This document shows positions 27,096-36,122 of a stretch of 64,000 nucleotides of DNA, one piece after another. A program made the translations under genes and the position numbers. How positions within the stretch are numbered: position 1 is the stretch's first letter; each line of letters starts with the position of its first letter. The notes under the pieces are model-generated. The model was given only the letters and a program-made list of their open reading frames with translations. It searched no databases and was not told where the DNA came from. Source of the DNA: a virus; the IMG/VR virus record IMGVR_UViG_3300028394_000055, positions 1 to 64,000 of that record, one strand, 5' to 3'.

Positions 27096-28091
27096 ATGGC
27101 AACATTAGCAGAAATTAGAGCAAAACTTCAAGCAAGTTCTCAACAAAACACCGGTGGCTCAGCAGGTGGAGACAACGCAATTTACCCCCATTGGAATATG
27201 CCAGAAGGTTCAACTACCACAGTTCGATTCCTACCTGACCAAGATCCAAACAACACATTCTTCTGGATTGAACGTGCAATGATCAAATTGCCCTTCGCTG
27301 GAATTAAAGGTGAAACAAATAGCAAACCTGTTACTGTACAAGTTCCTTGTATGGAAATGTGGGGCGAAACATGTCCAGTATTGACAGAAGTCCGTCCATG
27401 GTTCAAAGACAAGTCTTTGGAAGATATGGGTCGTAAGTACTGGAAAAAGAAATCTTACTTGTTCCAAGGGTTTGTCGGTGACAGCAAACTACAAGAAGAT
27501 GGAAAATTACCTGAGAATCCAATCCGTCGTTTCATTATCGGATCACAAATTTTTAACATTGTTAAGAATGCGTTGATGGATGCTGAGATCGAAGAATTGC
27601 CAACTGACTATGTTCGTGGCTTGGATTTCAAGATTGCTAAAACTAGCAAAGGTGGATACGCTGACTATTCTACATCAACTTGGGCTCGTCGCGAACGTGC
27701 TCTTGCTGAGGCAGAACAAGCAGCAATTAAACAATATGGTTTATTTGATTTGAAATCGTATTTGCCTAAGAAGCCAGGTGAAGTTGAACTCAAGGTTATC
27801 GCAGAAATGTTTGCAGCATCAGTTGATGGTGAAGCATATGATGGCGATCGTTGGGGTCAATACTTCAAACCAGCAGGCTTTGGTGGTAGTGGTTCGGCAA
27901 CTGGTAGCGCCAGTACAGCAGCGCCAAAAGCAGCACCAGCAGCAAAAATTGAGGAAGATGACATCCCTTTTGAACCTGCGGCAGCAACACCCGCTAAAGT
28001 GGTTGCAGAAGAAGCACCAAAGAACGAAGCAGGATCACGTGCAGCAGATATTATTGCAATGATTCGTAATCGTAACGCAGCCACAAACTAA
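27096..28091 (+). CDS. 32: Single-stranded DNA-binding protein, T4 gp32-like
   Basis: 331 residues. Conserved gp32 core: YPHWNMPEGSTTTVRFLPDQDPNNTFFWIER, VQVPCMEMWGETCPVL (C85 and C93 as possible zinc ligands) and YLFQGFV...NPIRRFIIGSQIFNIV. A Gly/Ala/Pro-rich linker leads to an acidic patch (IEEDDIPFEP), the usual partner-binding C-terminus. It coats ssDNA during replication and recombination and is followed by UvsX after 10 bases. Confidence 0.93.
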   Translation: MATLAEIRAKLQASSQQNTGGSAGGDNAIYPHWNMPEGSTTTVRFLPDQDPNNTFFWIERAMIKLPFAGIKGETNSKPVTVQVPCMEMWGETCPVLTEVRPWFKDKSLEDMGRKYWKKKSYLFQGFVGDSKLQEDGKLPENPIRRFIIGSQIFNIVKNALMDAEIEELPTDYVRGLDFKIAKTSKGGYADYSTSTWARRERALAEAEQAAIKQYGLFDLKSYLPKKPGEVELKVIAEMFAASVDGEAYDGDRWGQYFKPAGFGGSGSATGSASTAAPKAAPAAKIEEDDIPFEPAAATPAKVVAEEAPKNEAGSRAADIIAMIRNRNAATN

Positions 28092-28101
28092 GGAGTAACA
28101 A

Positions 28102-29160
28102 ATGGGAAAAGCATTTGATATTTCTAAGTTTAGAAAGTCAATTACTAAGTCCATTGATGGTCTTGGTATTGGCTTTAATGATCCAACTGATTGGATCTCA
28201 ACTGGTAACTATGCTCTTAACTATCTTATCTCTGGGGACTTCTTTAGGGGAGTCCCCCTTGGTAAAGTTACAGTATTTGCCGGTGAAAGTGGTGCTGGAA
28301 AGAGTTATATTTGCTCTGGAAACATTATCCGTCACGCACAAGAACAAGGCATTTTTGTTATCTTAGTTGATAGCGAAAACGCTCTTGATGAAAAGTGGTT
28401 GTTGGATTTAGGTGTTAATACCAGTGAAGATAAACTGCTTAAACTCAATATGGCTATGATTGATGATGTGGCAAAAACCATATCGGAATTCATGAAAGAA
28501 TATAAATTAATGCCTGAAGAAAGTCGTCCTAAGATTTTGTTTGTCATTGATAGTTTAGGTATGTTGCTTACTCCAACTGATGTAAATCAGTTTGAAGCAG
28601 GTGAAATGAAAGGTGACATGGGTCGTAAGCCTAAAGCACTTACATCACTTGTTCGTAACTGTGTTAATATGTTTGGCTCGTGGAATGTTGGTATGGTTTG
28701 TACAAATCACACATACGCAAGTCAGGACATGTTTGATCCAGATGATAAAATTTCAGGTGGTCAAGGCTTCATCTACGCTAGTTCTATTGTAGTTGCTATG
28801 CGTAAATTGAAACTAAAAACCGACGAAGATGGTAATAAAACTACCACCGTAAATGGTATTCGTTCAGCCTGTAAGATTATGAAAACCCGCTATTCTAAAC
28901 CTTTTGAATCAGTACAAGTTGAGATTCCATACTCAACAGGTATGAGTCCATTTAGTGGTTTAGTTGATTTGTTTGAAGCCAAAGGTAAGTTAAAGAAAGA
29001 AGGCAATAGTCTTGTTTATACAACCAAGGATGGCGAGATCATCAAGCAATTCCGCAAAGCATGGAATAGTAATGACAAAGACGGTTTAACCGTAATTATG
29101 GCTGAGTGGGATGATAGTATTATTATGCCTGTAGAGGCAGTGGAAACAGAGGAAGCATAA
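28102..29160 (+). CDS. uvsX: UvsX recombinase (RecA/Rad51 family)
   Basis: 352 residues. Walker A GESGAGKS at 61-68, IVLVDSENALDE-type block (FVILVDSENAL), KILFVIDSLGML as Walker B, and the loop region TNHTYASQDMFDPDDKISGGQGFIYASS. Strand-exchange protein for recombination-dependent replication and repair. GGAGTAAC ribosome site 5' of the start. The next gene begins 1 base after the stop. Confidence 0.96.
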   Translation: MGKAFDISKFRKSITKSIDGLGIGFNDPTDWISTGNYALNYLISGDFFRGVPLGKVTVFAGESGAGKSYICSGNIIRHAQEQGIFVILVDSENALDEKWLLDLGVNTSEDKLLKLNMAMIDDVAKTISEFMKEYKLMPEESRPKILFVIDSLGMLLTPTDVNQFEAGEMKGDMGRKPKALTSLVRNCVNMFGSWNVGMVCTNHTYASQDMFDPDDKISGGQGFIYASSIVVAMRKLKLKTDEDGNKTTTVNGIRSACKIMKTRYSKPFESVQVEIPYSTGMSPFSGLVDLFEAKGKLKKEGNSLVYTTKDGEIIKQFRKAWNSNDKDGLTVIMAEWDDSIIMPVEAVETEEA

Positions 29161-29161
29161 T

Positions 29162-29407
29162 ATGGAAGAAGATCAAATTATCGGTGTATGGGACACTTTT
29201 AAGGACTATATCCCCGAGAAAAATCGTGAAACAGCAGCAACACATTTTGTAGATTTTCTAATTGCACAAGATGTAGAGTTGTCAGTTCTTGAGTCAGTTA
29301 TGGGTTTTGATTCACATCTTGATTCTGCAATACAACTTATTGTAGATGAATTCAATGAAGAAAATCAGATAGACGAAGACGATATTTACGACGAAGACGA
29401 GGAGTAA
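29162..29407 (+). CDS. Small acidic protein downstream of UvsX
   Basis: 81 residues, helical, ending in a very acidic tail (DEDDIYDEDEE). No motif recognised. Tightly placed between UvsX and the UvsY-like gene, so it likely belongs to the recombination operon. Confidence 0.75.
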   Translation: MEEDQIIGVWDTFKDYIPEKNRETAATHFVDFLIAQDVELSVLESVMGFDSHLDSAIQLIVDEFNEENQIDEDDIYDEDEE

Positions 29408-29409
29408 TT

Positions 29410-29865
29410 GTGAATTGGTACAGCAAAGTAAGCAAAGATATTGCTCACTTGCCAGGCTGTATTGATTACTATTACCTTGAATTAGACTCAGCAAGAGCAG
29501 AGGTTAAAATCCACGGAAACGTGGAAAAATCCTCTGCTGCTTTGCCTGGTATTGTTGCTCATCGATTTAATCAACTTCAAGAAATTGAAGGCATCTTAGA
29601 ATATCTAAACATTGAACTACGCCGTCTGCGTTCCAAAACTTTTAAGAAATATTTGGAAAACTATCAACGTGCTCTCAGCAGTAGAGACGTGGAAAAGTAT
29701 GTAGAAGGCGAAGCAGATGTGGTTGATATGGAAAAGATCATCAATGAGTTTGCACTACTACGCAATCAATGGCTAGGTATCATCAAGGGCTTAGATATCA
29801 AGCAATGGCAACTAAGTAATATTATCAAACTCCGAACAGCGGGTATGGAAGACGTTGTTATTTGA
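29410..29865 (+). CDS. uvsY: UvsY-like recombination mediator
   Basis: 151 residues with a GTG start at 29410 preceded by GACGAGGAG. The helical block IEGILEYLNIELRRLRSKTFKKYLENYQRALSSRDVEKY, followed by VVDMEKIINEFALLRNQWLGIIKGLDIKQWQLSNIIKLRTAG, has the layout of UvsY-type mediators that load UvsX onto gp32-coated DNA. Assignment rests on this pattern and on position two genes after UvsX. Confidence 0.65.
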   Translation: MNWYSKVSKDIAHLPGCIDYYYLELDSARAEVKIHGNVEKSSAALPGIVAHRFNQLQEIEGILEYLNIELRRLRSKTFKKYLENYQRALSSRDVEKYVEGEADVVDMEKIINEFALLRNQWLGIIKGLDIKQWQLSNIIKLRTAGMEDVVI

Positions 29866-29895
29866 CACAGAAGGACTTGAGTCCTTTTGTGTTTT
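29865..29895 (+). terminator. Intrinsic terminator after UvsY
   Basis: ACACAGAAGGACT pairs with GTCCTTTTGTGT around TGA, followed by TTTG. It overlaps the -35 of the next promoter. Confidence 0.85.
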
Positions 29896-29905
29896 GTAGT
29901 ATAAT
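29877..29905 (+). promoter_or_regulatory. Sigma70-type promoter overlapping the terminator
   Basis: TTGAGT at 29877-29882 inside the terminator loop and stem, 17 bases, TATAAT at 29900-29905. The start codon is 6 bases after the -10, predicting a leaderless mRNA. Confidence 0.6.
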
Positions 29906-29911
29906 AATTGT

Positions 29912-31084
29912 ATGTATATTGAAGATCTACTCCCAACTTTATATCTGTCAGTTAAAACCAATCGTTATGATTCAACATTGATACAGAGTTTCTACGAGCA
30001 GGTAAATTACAGAAATTTAGGTTTTACAGAAAAACAATCTGTCATAATGCTAAAAATTTCAAAAACATACAAGCAACAAATCAATGCCCATTTAGGCAAA
30101 GATATAACAGCATTGTTGGACAATCCAAAATTTAAATTTAGTATCAGAACTATCAGTATGGTAAAACATATATCCACACATATTTCTGAAAGAATTATTA
30201 AAGTCAAGTTTCCTTATGAGGAAACACTTGTAAATGAGATTAAAAAAGTAAGAGGTGAGTTTTTACAAGCAGAATGGCAGTCCGATGACAAATTATGGAT
30301 TTTTTCTCTGGAAGATAAAGTTATAAATTTCTTTTCATCTTGGATTGAAAATTATAATTTCACAGCCGATGACGAATTTAAAAATTTTATTATTCAAATT
30401 GAGGCCATAACTTCAAATATTGAAAAACATATCCCCATGCTTATGTATGATGGCAAAAATACCAAATATTCCAACGTACATAGTAGTGTTCCGACGCTTA
30501 CCAGTAACGATATTTTGACATCTATATTTGAAGCAAGACGTGCTGGCATTACTACATGGGATAATAATGTTAATAATGAATTGGATAATTGTAATAAAAA
30601 TGAAATAGTCAAAAATTTCATAAAATCTGACCCATCCGACAATTTTTCCATAAATTTGGAAGAAAATTCAATTTTAGATTTAAAATCAATTGTGAAAAAT
30701 TTGTTGCCTTGTATTGTAACCGTGCCCGGTGGCAATGAATTAACTAAAATGCAACAGGCATTAGAATTATTAAAAGACATTGGTATTGAAAATCATGAAA
30801 TTAGCGTTTTGTTCCGGTTACCCAGCGATACTGGTGGAGATTTTAACAAATTTGTCAAAGAAGAAAAATTAAATTCTCCCATATCTGAAAAAACTAAAGT
30901 GGTAGTCCTTAGTGGAAAACTTCCTAAGACTATATTTGATTCTGAATTGAAATTTAATTGTGTTTTAAACTTTAATTTTTACAATGTGCATTATACTCTT
31001 GCTAATTTCATGAAAAACAGGCATAATGTTATTAACGTGTTAGCAGATAAAAAAACAAAGAGCCCGCAAATTGAGTACATGTAA
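29912..31084 (+). CDS. HARP-domain-like protein preceding UvsW
   Basis: 390 residues. Residues ~95-145 (IIKVKFPYEETLVNEIKKVRGEFLQAEWQ...KLWIFSL) resemble the HARP domain of SMARCAL1-type annealing helicases (hydrophobic-x-FPYxxxLVxxxKKxxGxxW...WxF). No Walker motifs are present. The C-terminal third (LLPCIVTVPGGNELTKMQQALELL, KTKVVVLSG) looks like a degenerate alpha/beta helicase-type domain. It overlaps UvsW by 14 bases, so the two may form one fork-remodelling unit. The family call is tentative. Confidence 0.6.
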   Translation: MYIEDLLPTLYLSVKTNRYDSTLIQSFYEQVNYRNLGFTEKQSVIMLKISKTYKQQINAHLGKDITALLDNPKFKFSIRTISMVKHISTHISERIIKVKFPYEETLVNEIKKVRGEFLQAEWQSDDKLWIFSLEDKVINFFSSWIENYNFTADDEFKNFIIQIEAITSNIEKHIPMLMYDGKNTKYSNVHSSVPTLTSNDILTSIFEARRAGITTWDNNVNNELDNCNKNEIVKNFIKSDPSDNFSINLEENSILDLKSIVKNLLPCIVTVPGGNELTKMQQALELLKDIGIENHEISVLFRLPSDTGGDFNKFVKEEKLNSPISEKTKVVVLSGKLPKTIFDSELKFNCVLNFNFYNVHYTLANFMKNRHNVINVLADKKTKSPQIEYM

Positions 31085-32525
31085 AGTTATTATTAAAGAT
31101 GAAGTTAATGTTAAGATTGAAAATTTAGATCTCGACATTCGTAAGGCTCTGGTTAAAAAATTCAAGTACGAAGACCCTACTGCCCGCTTCAGACCCAGCT
31201 TCAAATTGGGTCGATGGGACGGTAGCATCAGTTTCTTTGGTCTTGGTGGATCGACTTATCTCAGTATGTTGGGTCCGGTGTTAGAGTACATTGAAAGTAA
31301 GAATTATTGCATTGAAGTTGAAGATCAACGTGTTCCAACTACCCTGGAATTTAGTGAGATTTTTGAGGATTTTTGGGGTGAAAAAACATGGCCTTTAGGA
31401 CATCGTTTTGCAGGTCATCTTATTCGATTACGAAATGACCAAGTTGATGTTATTAATAAGTTTTTAGAAAATCCTCAATGTCTCCAAGAAATTGCCACTG
31501 GTTTTGGTAAGACAATTACCACCGCAACTTTGGCGAAAATTTGTGAAAAATACGGTCGAACAATAACCATTGTTCCTAACAAAAGTCTAGTGGAACAAAC
31601 TGAAGAAGACTTTGTTAACGTTGGTTTAGACGTTGGTGTATACTACGGAGATAGAAAAAATCTCAACAAAACACATACAATCTGCACTTGGCAAAGTTTA
31701 AATATTTGGGATAAAAAAAGTAAAAATGATGACGAAATTTTACAAATTTCTGAGTTTTTAGCAGACGTAAGAACTGTCATGGTTGATGAGGTACATATGG
31801 CCAAAGCCGATGTATTGAAGAAATTACTCACACAGAATCTAAGTCATGTGCCAATCCGTTGGGGGTTGACCGGAACTATTCCAAAAGCAGAACATGAGTA
31901 TCAAGCATTACGTGCAAGCCTAGGAGAAGTGGTAAATGTGGTAAAAGCACATGAATTGCAAGAAGCGGGTATATTAAGCAATTGTCATGTGAATGTTGTA
32001 CAAACAGCAGAGTGGAAAGAATTTGGAAGTTATGCAGAAGAATTGAAATATCTTGTTACTGATAGCACAAGGATGACACATATCAGTAATATGATTCGTA
32101 ATATTGCAGCATCGGGAAATACCTTAGTCTTGGTTAATAGAATTGACTCAGGTAAATTTATTATCGAACAAATACCAGAAGCGGTGTTTGTTTCAGGTCA
32201 GGTTAAAACTAAAGACAGGAAAGAAGAGTATGATGAGATTAGAACAAGTGATAACAAGATTATTGTGGCGACTTTTGGTGTGGCCGCTGTGGGTATTAAT
32301 ATTCCTCGTATTTTTAATCTGGTTCTTTTGGAACCCGGAAAAAGCTTTGTTAGAGTTATACAATCGATTGGACGCGGTATTCGAAAAGCAGACGACAAAG
32401 ACTTCGTACAGATCTGGGATATAACCGCAGCCAGCAAATACGCTAAAAGACACTTGACAGAAAGAAAGAGGTTTTATAAAGAAGCCAAATACCCATTTAA
32501 CATTGAGAAAGTAAAATATATATAA
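31071..32525 (+). CDS. uvsW: UvsW SF2 DNA/RNA helicase
   Basis: 484 residues from a TTG start overlapping the upstream gene (no ATG in a suitable place). The N-terminal domain ARFRPSFKLGRWDGSISFF is typical of UvsW. Walker A ATGFGKT at 142-148, DEVH box at 239-242, GLTGTI motif III, and GRGIRK motif VI. UvsW branch-migrates recombination intermediates and unwinds R-loops, switching origin use to recombination-dependent replication. Confidence 0.93.
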   Translation: MSTCKVIIKDEVNVKIENLDLDIRKALVKKFKYEDPTARFRPSFKLGRWDGSISFFGLGGSTYLSMLGPVLEYIESKNYCIEVEDQRVPTTLEFSEIFEDFWGEKTWPLGHRFAGHLIRLRNDQVDVINKFLENPQCLQEIATGFGKTITTATLAKICEKYGRTITIVPNKSLVEQTEEDFVNVGLDVGVYYGDRKNLNKTHTICTWQSLNIWDKKSKNDDEILQISEFLADVRTVMVDEVHMAKADVLKKLLTQNLSHVPIRWGLTGTIPKAEHEYQALRASLGEVVNVVKAHELQEAGILSNCHVNVVQTAEWKEFGSYAEELKYLVTDSTRMTHISNMIRNIAASGNTLVLVNRIDSGKFIIEQIPEAVFVSGQVKTKDRKEEYDEIRTSDNKIIVATFGVAAVGINIPRIFNLVLLEPGKSFVRVIQSIGRGIRKADDKDFVQIWDITAASKYAKRHLTERKRFYKEAKYPFNIEKVKYI

Positions 32526-33028
32526 TGCAGATCTTGACACTAAACAATGAGATATTTTATCTCAACGAACTACCAGAAGAAGTAGATGACGATTTGAGAT
32601 TCGCAGTATTGGATAATAGTGATAGTAGTAACCCGGACTATTTTTTTATTCCACTAATATTCCTTGAGTCATTTACTGGCCCAGCAGCAGTATTAAAAAT
32701 AGGTAAACATGAACTTACTATGCCATTAGATTGGTGTGCTATTGTTGGTGATCCCGAAGGACCTGATATGGAAGTGCTGCCATTAACTAGTTTAAATGAT
32801 CGCGGTTTCAAAACATTCTGCTTTAATCCATTAAGTAGCTTTAGACCCGAATTTCATGAGATTGATATCATCGATGTCTATCAAGATGTTAAATGGTATT
32901 TTCCAAAGATGAAACCGGGACAATTATTATGTACACCATTAGAGCCAGGCCCAAAACCTACCTGTGCATATTTTGTTAAAGAAGTTAGTCGTCAAAGTGA
33001 ATTAGTGGATTATACAAGGTGCTGGTAA
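32525..33028 (+). CDS. Conserved phage protein, unknown
   Basis: 167 residues, starting within the UvsW stop (TAATG). Recognisable blocks are LTMPLDWCAIVGDPEGPDMEVLPLTSLNDRGFKTFCFNPLSSFRPEF. Similar proteins occur beside UvsW or replication genes in other T4-type marine and freshwater phages as far as I recall, but without known function. Mixed beta/alpha, no membrane segment. Confidence 0.75.
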   Translation: MQILTLNNEIFYLNELPEEVDDDLRFAVLDNSDSSNPDYFFIPLIFLESFTGPAAVLKIGKHELTMPLDWCAIVGDPEGPDMEVLPLTSLNDRGFKTFCFNPLSSFRPEFHEIDIIDVYQDVKWYFPKMKPGQLLCTPLEPGPKPTCAYFVKEVSRQSELVDYTRCW

Positions 33029-33029
33029 C

Positions 33030-33314
33030 ATGGGAAATCTTAAGCCTGGTGCTGTGTACACTTACACACAAAGAAATGGGATAACTTATGCAGAAGAATT
33101 CGGATCTAATGAAAATATTGCAGTAGGATGGAAATGGGATAACCGAACTAGTGACGGTAGACCACTGCACGATCATATAATGGATGATAAACTGTGGGGA
33201 GATATACGTAGAGAATCTAAGACCAATCCGGCTTTACATAATGCATTAGAACGTGTTAAAATAATATACTACCTAAGCAAAGATAAAGACAATATTAATC
33301 ATCATCCGGTATAA
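33030..33314 (+). CDS. Small conserved protein, unknown
   Basis: 94 residues, rich in aromatic and charged residues (VGWKWDNRTSDGRPLHDHIMDD). Starts 1 base after the previous gene and ends 2 bases before the gp62-like gene, so it is part of the same replication operon. No motif recognised. Confidence 0.75.
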   Translation: MGNLKPGAVYTYTQRNGITYAEEFGSNENIAVGWKWDNRTSDGRPLHDHIMDDKLWGDIRRESKTNPALHNALERVKIIYYLSKDKDNINHHPV

Positions 33315-33316
33315 TT

Positions 33317-33775
33317 ATGGCACTTGATATTAAGCGAGAACTTAAAGCAGTAGATCAAAAGACCTACAACTTTTATGATAATCTCACAGACGAAGAAAAG
33401 AAAGCATTTAGCCCTTATATCTTAATGAGATATACCGCTAGTGTACAGATGCCTGATAGGGACATACAAGAATGGTACGTTGAAATGACCAACGAAATGG
33501 TTAATAAAAATCACTGGGATCTTAGTAAGAAACATAAAGCATTATTGTGGAAATTGTTTGCTGCAACTGGAACTGGAGTTAACTGCTATCACCCATATCT
33601 AGCAGCAGGAAAAAAAGAAAAAGCAAATAAGATTGAACGACTATTATGCGAACTATATCCAGCAATGAAAATGAGTGATATTAAATTAATGGCTTCTATG
33701 ATGGAGAAAAAAGACAAAGAAGAACTCTTTGATAAAATGGGGTTTGATAAAAAGCAACGGAAAGACTACGAATGA
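33317..33775 (+). CDS. 62: Clamp-loader small subunit, gp62-like (tentative)
   Basis: 152 residues. FSPYILMRYTASVQMPD...YVEMTNEMVNKNHWDLSKKHKALLWKLFAATGTGVNCYHPYL resembles the gp62-type small clamp-loader subunit of T4-like phages, with its R-Y/W-x-S core and W-D-L helix. Gp62 works with gp44 to load the sliding clamp. Gp44 and gp45 are not in the window, so context support is limited to the operon. Confidence 0.52.
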   Translation: MALDIKRELKAVDQKTYNFYDNLTDEEKKAFSPYILMRYTASVQMPDRDIQEWYVEMTNEMVNKNHWDLSKKHKALLWKLFAATGTGVNCYHPYLAAGKKEKANKIERLLCELYPAMKMSDIKLMASMMEKKDKEELFDKMGFDKKQRKDYE

Positions 33776-34467
33776 TAGCATTGGTGGAACAACCATATAC
33801 TTGCGTACATTGCGGTAAGAGTTTTATGAAAGATAAAACTCTAGTAGCGCATATGTGCGAACGTAAACGTCGTGCTCTACAAAAAGATGAGAAACGTGTC
33901 CAAGCGGGTTTCATGGCATTTAATCGCTTTTGGCAATTGACACAAAATGCCAAGAAATCTAAATCATATGACGACTTTGCTGACAGCAGTTACTATAATG
34001 CCTTTGTAAAATTTGGTAGTTTTATTAATAATGTTAATCCATTATATCCAACTAAATTTGTAGATTATGTAATCAAAAGTGGCGTTAAATTGGACCACTG
34101 GTGCAGAGATGAAATGTATGAAAAATACCTATTTGATATACTAAAAGTTGAACCAGTGGAAAGTGCTGTACAAAGAAGTCTACAAACTATGATGGAATGG
34201 GGTGACTCACATAATGCAAATTTTGCACATTACTTTTCTTATGTTAGTCTAAACAAAGCGGTGCATGATATACTTAATGGTCATATTAGTTTTTGGATTA
34301 TAATGAATAGCAATACAGGCAAAACAATGATTGCCAACATGAGTGATGAACAATTGGTCATGATTGCTCCAGTATTTGATGTGCCATTTTGGATGAAGAA
34401 ATTTAAACAAAGCCCGGCGGATGTTGCACTGGTAAAAGAAATATGTTCGGAGGCAGGAATAAAATGA
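33772..34467 (+). CDS. C2H2 zinc-finger phage protein
   Basis: 231 residues. The N-terminus YTCVHCGKSFMKDKTLVAHMC is a single zinc finger with C-x2-C and H-x-C ends. The remaining helical domain (KFGSFINNVNPLYPTKFVDYVIKS, LDHWCRDEMYEKYLFD) belongs to a family that recurs in T4-type phages. It is coupled on both sides (ATGA). DNA binding is likely; role unknown. Confidence 0.75.
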   Translation: MIALVEQPYTCVHCGKSFMKDKTLVAHMCERKRRALQKDEKRVQAGFMAFNRFWQLTQNAKKSKSYDDFADSSYYNAFVKFGSFINNVNPLYPTKFVDYVIKSGVKLDHWCRDEMYEKYLFDILKVEPVESAVQRSLQTMMEWGDSHNANFAHYFSYVSLNKAVHDILNGHISFWIIMNSNTGKTMIANMSDEQLVMIAPVFDVPFWMKKFKQSPADVALVKEICSEAGIK

Positions 34468-34853
34468 GTCAAGAAAATATTAAAAAATTTCTACAGTATC
34501 ATCATATACAAGTTATTGATGATAACAAACGTGCCCATAAAATGACACGTATGCATGTGAAATATTTTAACAACCCTGCTGACTATAACGAATTAACAGC
34601 AATGAATGCTATGAATTTTGAAACTGAAAGATTACTGACAGTGGAAATTGCAGAGAGTGAGTTAGAACGTATCGCAGATATCGAAGCAGAAGTTTTTAAT
34701 AACTTACATGAGCGTGGTCATTATAGAATGTTTGAACATATGACTGAATTAAAAGAACGTGAAAAGTATATTAAGAACAAATATCCAGCAGTAAAGAAAG
34801 CCTACGAACATTATAGCCTACTGTTAAAACTAGCAGAGAGCGGCGAACTATGA
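34464..34853 (+). CDS. Small helical protein, unknown
   Basis: 129 residues from the ATG overlapping the previous stop (ATGA); GGAGGCAGGA lies upstream. An earlier start at 34443 is inside the zinc-finger gene. Almost entirely charged helix (ELERIADIEAEVFNNL, ELKEREKYIKNKYPAVKKA). No motif. Confidence 0.75.
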   Translation: MSQENIKKFLQYHHIQVIDDNKRAHKMTRMHVKYFNNPADYNELTAMNAMNFETERLLTVEIAESELERIADIEAEVFNNLHERGHYRMFEHMTELKEREKYIKNKYPAVKKAYEHYSLLLKLAESGEL

Positions 34854-35023
34854 AAATACCAAAAGAAGGAAGTAGGTGGGCCACTATTACCGAAACATTT
34901 GTTGTACTACATACAATTGAATTAAACGGGCATATGTGGATTCATTATAGACTAGAATCTAGTGATCGAGAATATAGTTGCTATGTGGAAAGTTTCTTAG
35001 AAAGATTTACACCCGTATTATGA
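34850..35023 (+). CDS. 57-residue protein, unknown
   Basis: 57 residues, MKIPKEGSRW to FLERFTPVL. Coupled by ATGA overlaps to the gene before it and to the dCMP deaminase after it, which supports it being a true gene. Probably a small beta domain. No motif recognised. Confidence 0.75.
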   Translation: MKIPKEGSRWATITETFVVLHTIELNGHMWIHYRLESSDREYSCYVESFLERFTPVL

Positions 35024-35547
35024 AACAAAAGTTTATTGACCTATATATGGACTGGGCTACTCGTACTGCCCAACTTAGCCATGCCCGACGATTACAGGTA
35101 GGTGCGGTCATTGTCAAGGACGACAGTGTGATCAGTTATGGATATAATGGTATGCCCGCAGGTTGGGATAACAACTGCGAGAATAAAGAATATATGGGCG
35201 GTAGTGCCGGTGGTTGGCTCGATCCTGAAGAGATTTACGAACAGTGGCCATTTGAAGAAACCGTAGTAGTCGCAAACGATAATGAAAGTTTTGAAACTAC
35301 TCGTCGATATAAACTAAAAACTAAACCAGAGGTATTACATGCAGAATCTAATGCAATTGCAAAATTGGCGAAGTCTAATAACAGTGGGGCTGGGGCTGAC
35401 TTATTTGTTACTCACGGTCCTTGCCTCGAGTGTGCCAAGCTCATTCATCAGTCAGGTATTAGTCGGGTATGGTATAGTAAAAACTATAGAGATGATGCGG
35501 GAATCAAATTCTTAGTCATGTCGGGTGTAAAGGTTGAACAAATATAA
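35020..35547 (+). CDS. cd: dCMP deaminase
   Basis: 175 residues from the ATG overlapping the previous stop. Catalytic zinc site H107-A-E109 (VLHAESNA) and P-C135-x-x-C138 (GPCLECAK). The enzyme converts dCMP to dUMP, feeding thymidylate synthesis. Size and internal GYNGMPAGWDNNC block match T4-type dCMP deaminases. An upstream in-frame start at 34978 lies in the 57-residue gene and is not used. Confidence 0.93.
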   Translation: MKQKFIDLYMDWATRTAQLSHARRLQVGAVIVKDDSVISYGYNGMPAGWDNNCENKEYMGGSAGGWLDPEEIYEQWPFEETVVVANDNESFETTRRYKLKTKPEVLHAESNAIAKLAKSNNSGAGADLFVTHGPCLECAKLIHQSGISRVWYSKNYRDDAGIKFLVMSGVKVEQI

Positions 35548-36122
35548 TGGACATAGATATAGACTTTCCTGATAGAAAGAAAATACTTGATATAATCAAG
35601 CATATTCCAGCACGTCTCGAAGATGGAAAGAAACATAACACAGGTGTGTATTGTCACGAAATTCCTTACAACCCATTAACTGATACCGCCAGTATTGATT
35701 ATAAATCTGCAGAGGAACGTGGATACTTTAAGATCGATTTCTTAAATGTTGGTGCTTATGTTGGTGTCCGAGATGAACTACATCTTACTCAATTACTTGA
35801 CACAGAACCATTATGGGATTTACTATACGAGAAAGATGTATGTAATCAACTGTTCCATATTAATGGATATCACAATTTATTAAATGAATTGAGACCTAAA
35901 AGTATATTAGAACTAGCCATAGTCCTTGCCATGATCAGACCTGGTAAGAAACATCTCATTCCAATATGCAAGGACAAGGGATTCCAATCCATCAATGATG
36001 AAATATGGATTAAAAGTGAAGATTCCTATTTCTTTAAGAAGGCTCATGCTGTTTCCTATGCTAGTGTTATTGTGGTACAGTTGAATCTAATATGTGAACA
36101 ACTTAGTTACGGATATTCTTAG
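35547..36122 (+). CDS. Compact C-family (DnaE-like) polymerase palm protein
   Basis: 191 residues. Motifs of the PolIII alpha active site appear in order: DIDIDFPDR at 2-10 (catalytic Asp pair), GYFKIDFLNV at 59-68 (third Asp, D64), LELAIVLAMIRPG at 121-133, and FFKKAHAVSYASV at 162-174, corresponding to the F-x-K-S-H-A-x-x-Y-A block. DnaE proteins exceed 1,000 residues; PHP, beta-binding and OB domains are absent here. It may be a reduced polymerase or a decoy/regulator. Activity is not established. Confidence 0.75.
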   Translation: MDIDIDFPDRKKILDIIKHIPARLEDGKKHNTGVYCHEIPYNPLTDTASIDYKSAEERGYFKIDFLNVGAYVGVRDELHLTQLLDTEPLWDLLYEKDVCNQLFHINGYHNLLNELRPKSILELAIVLAMIRPGKKHLIPICKDKGFQSINDEIWIKSEDSYFFKKAHAVSYASVIVVQLNLICEQLSYGYS

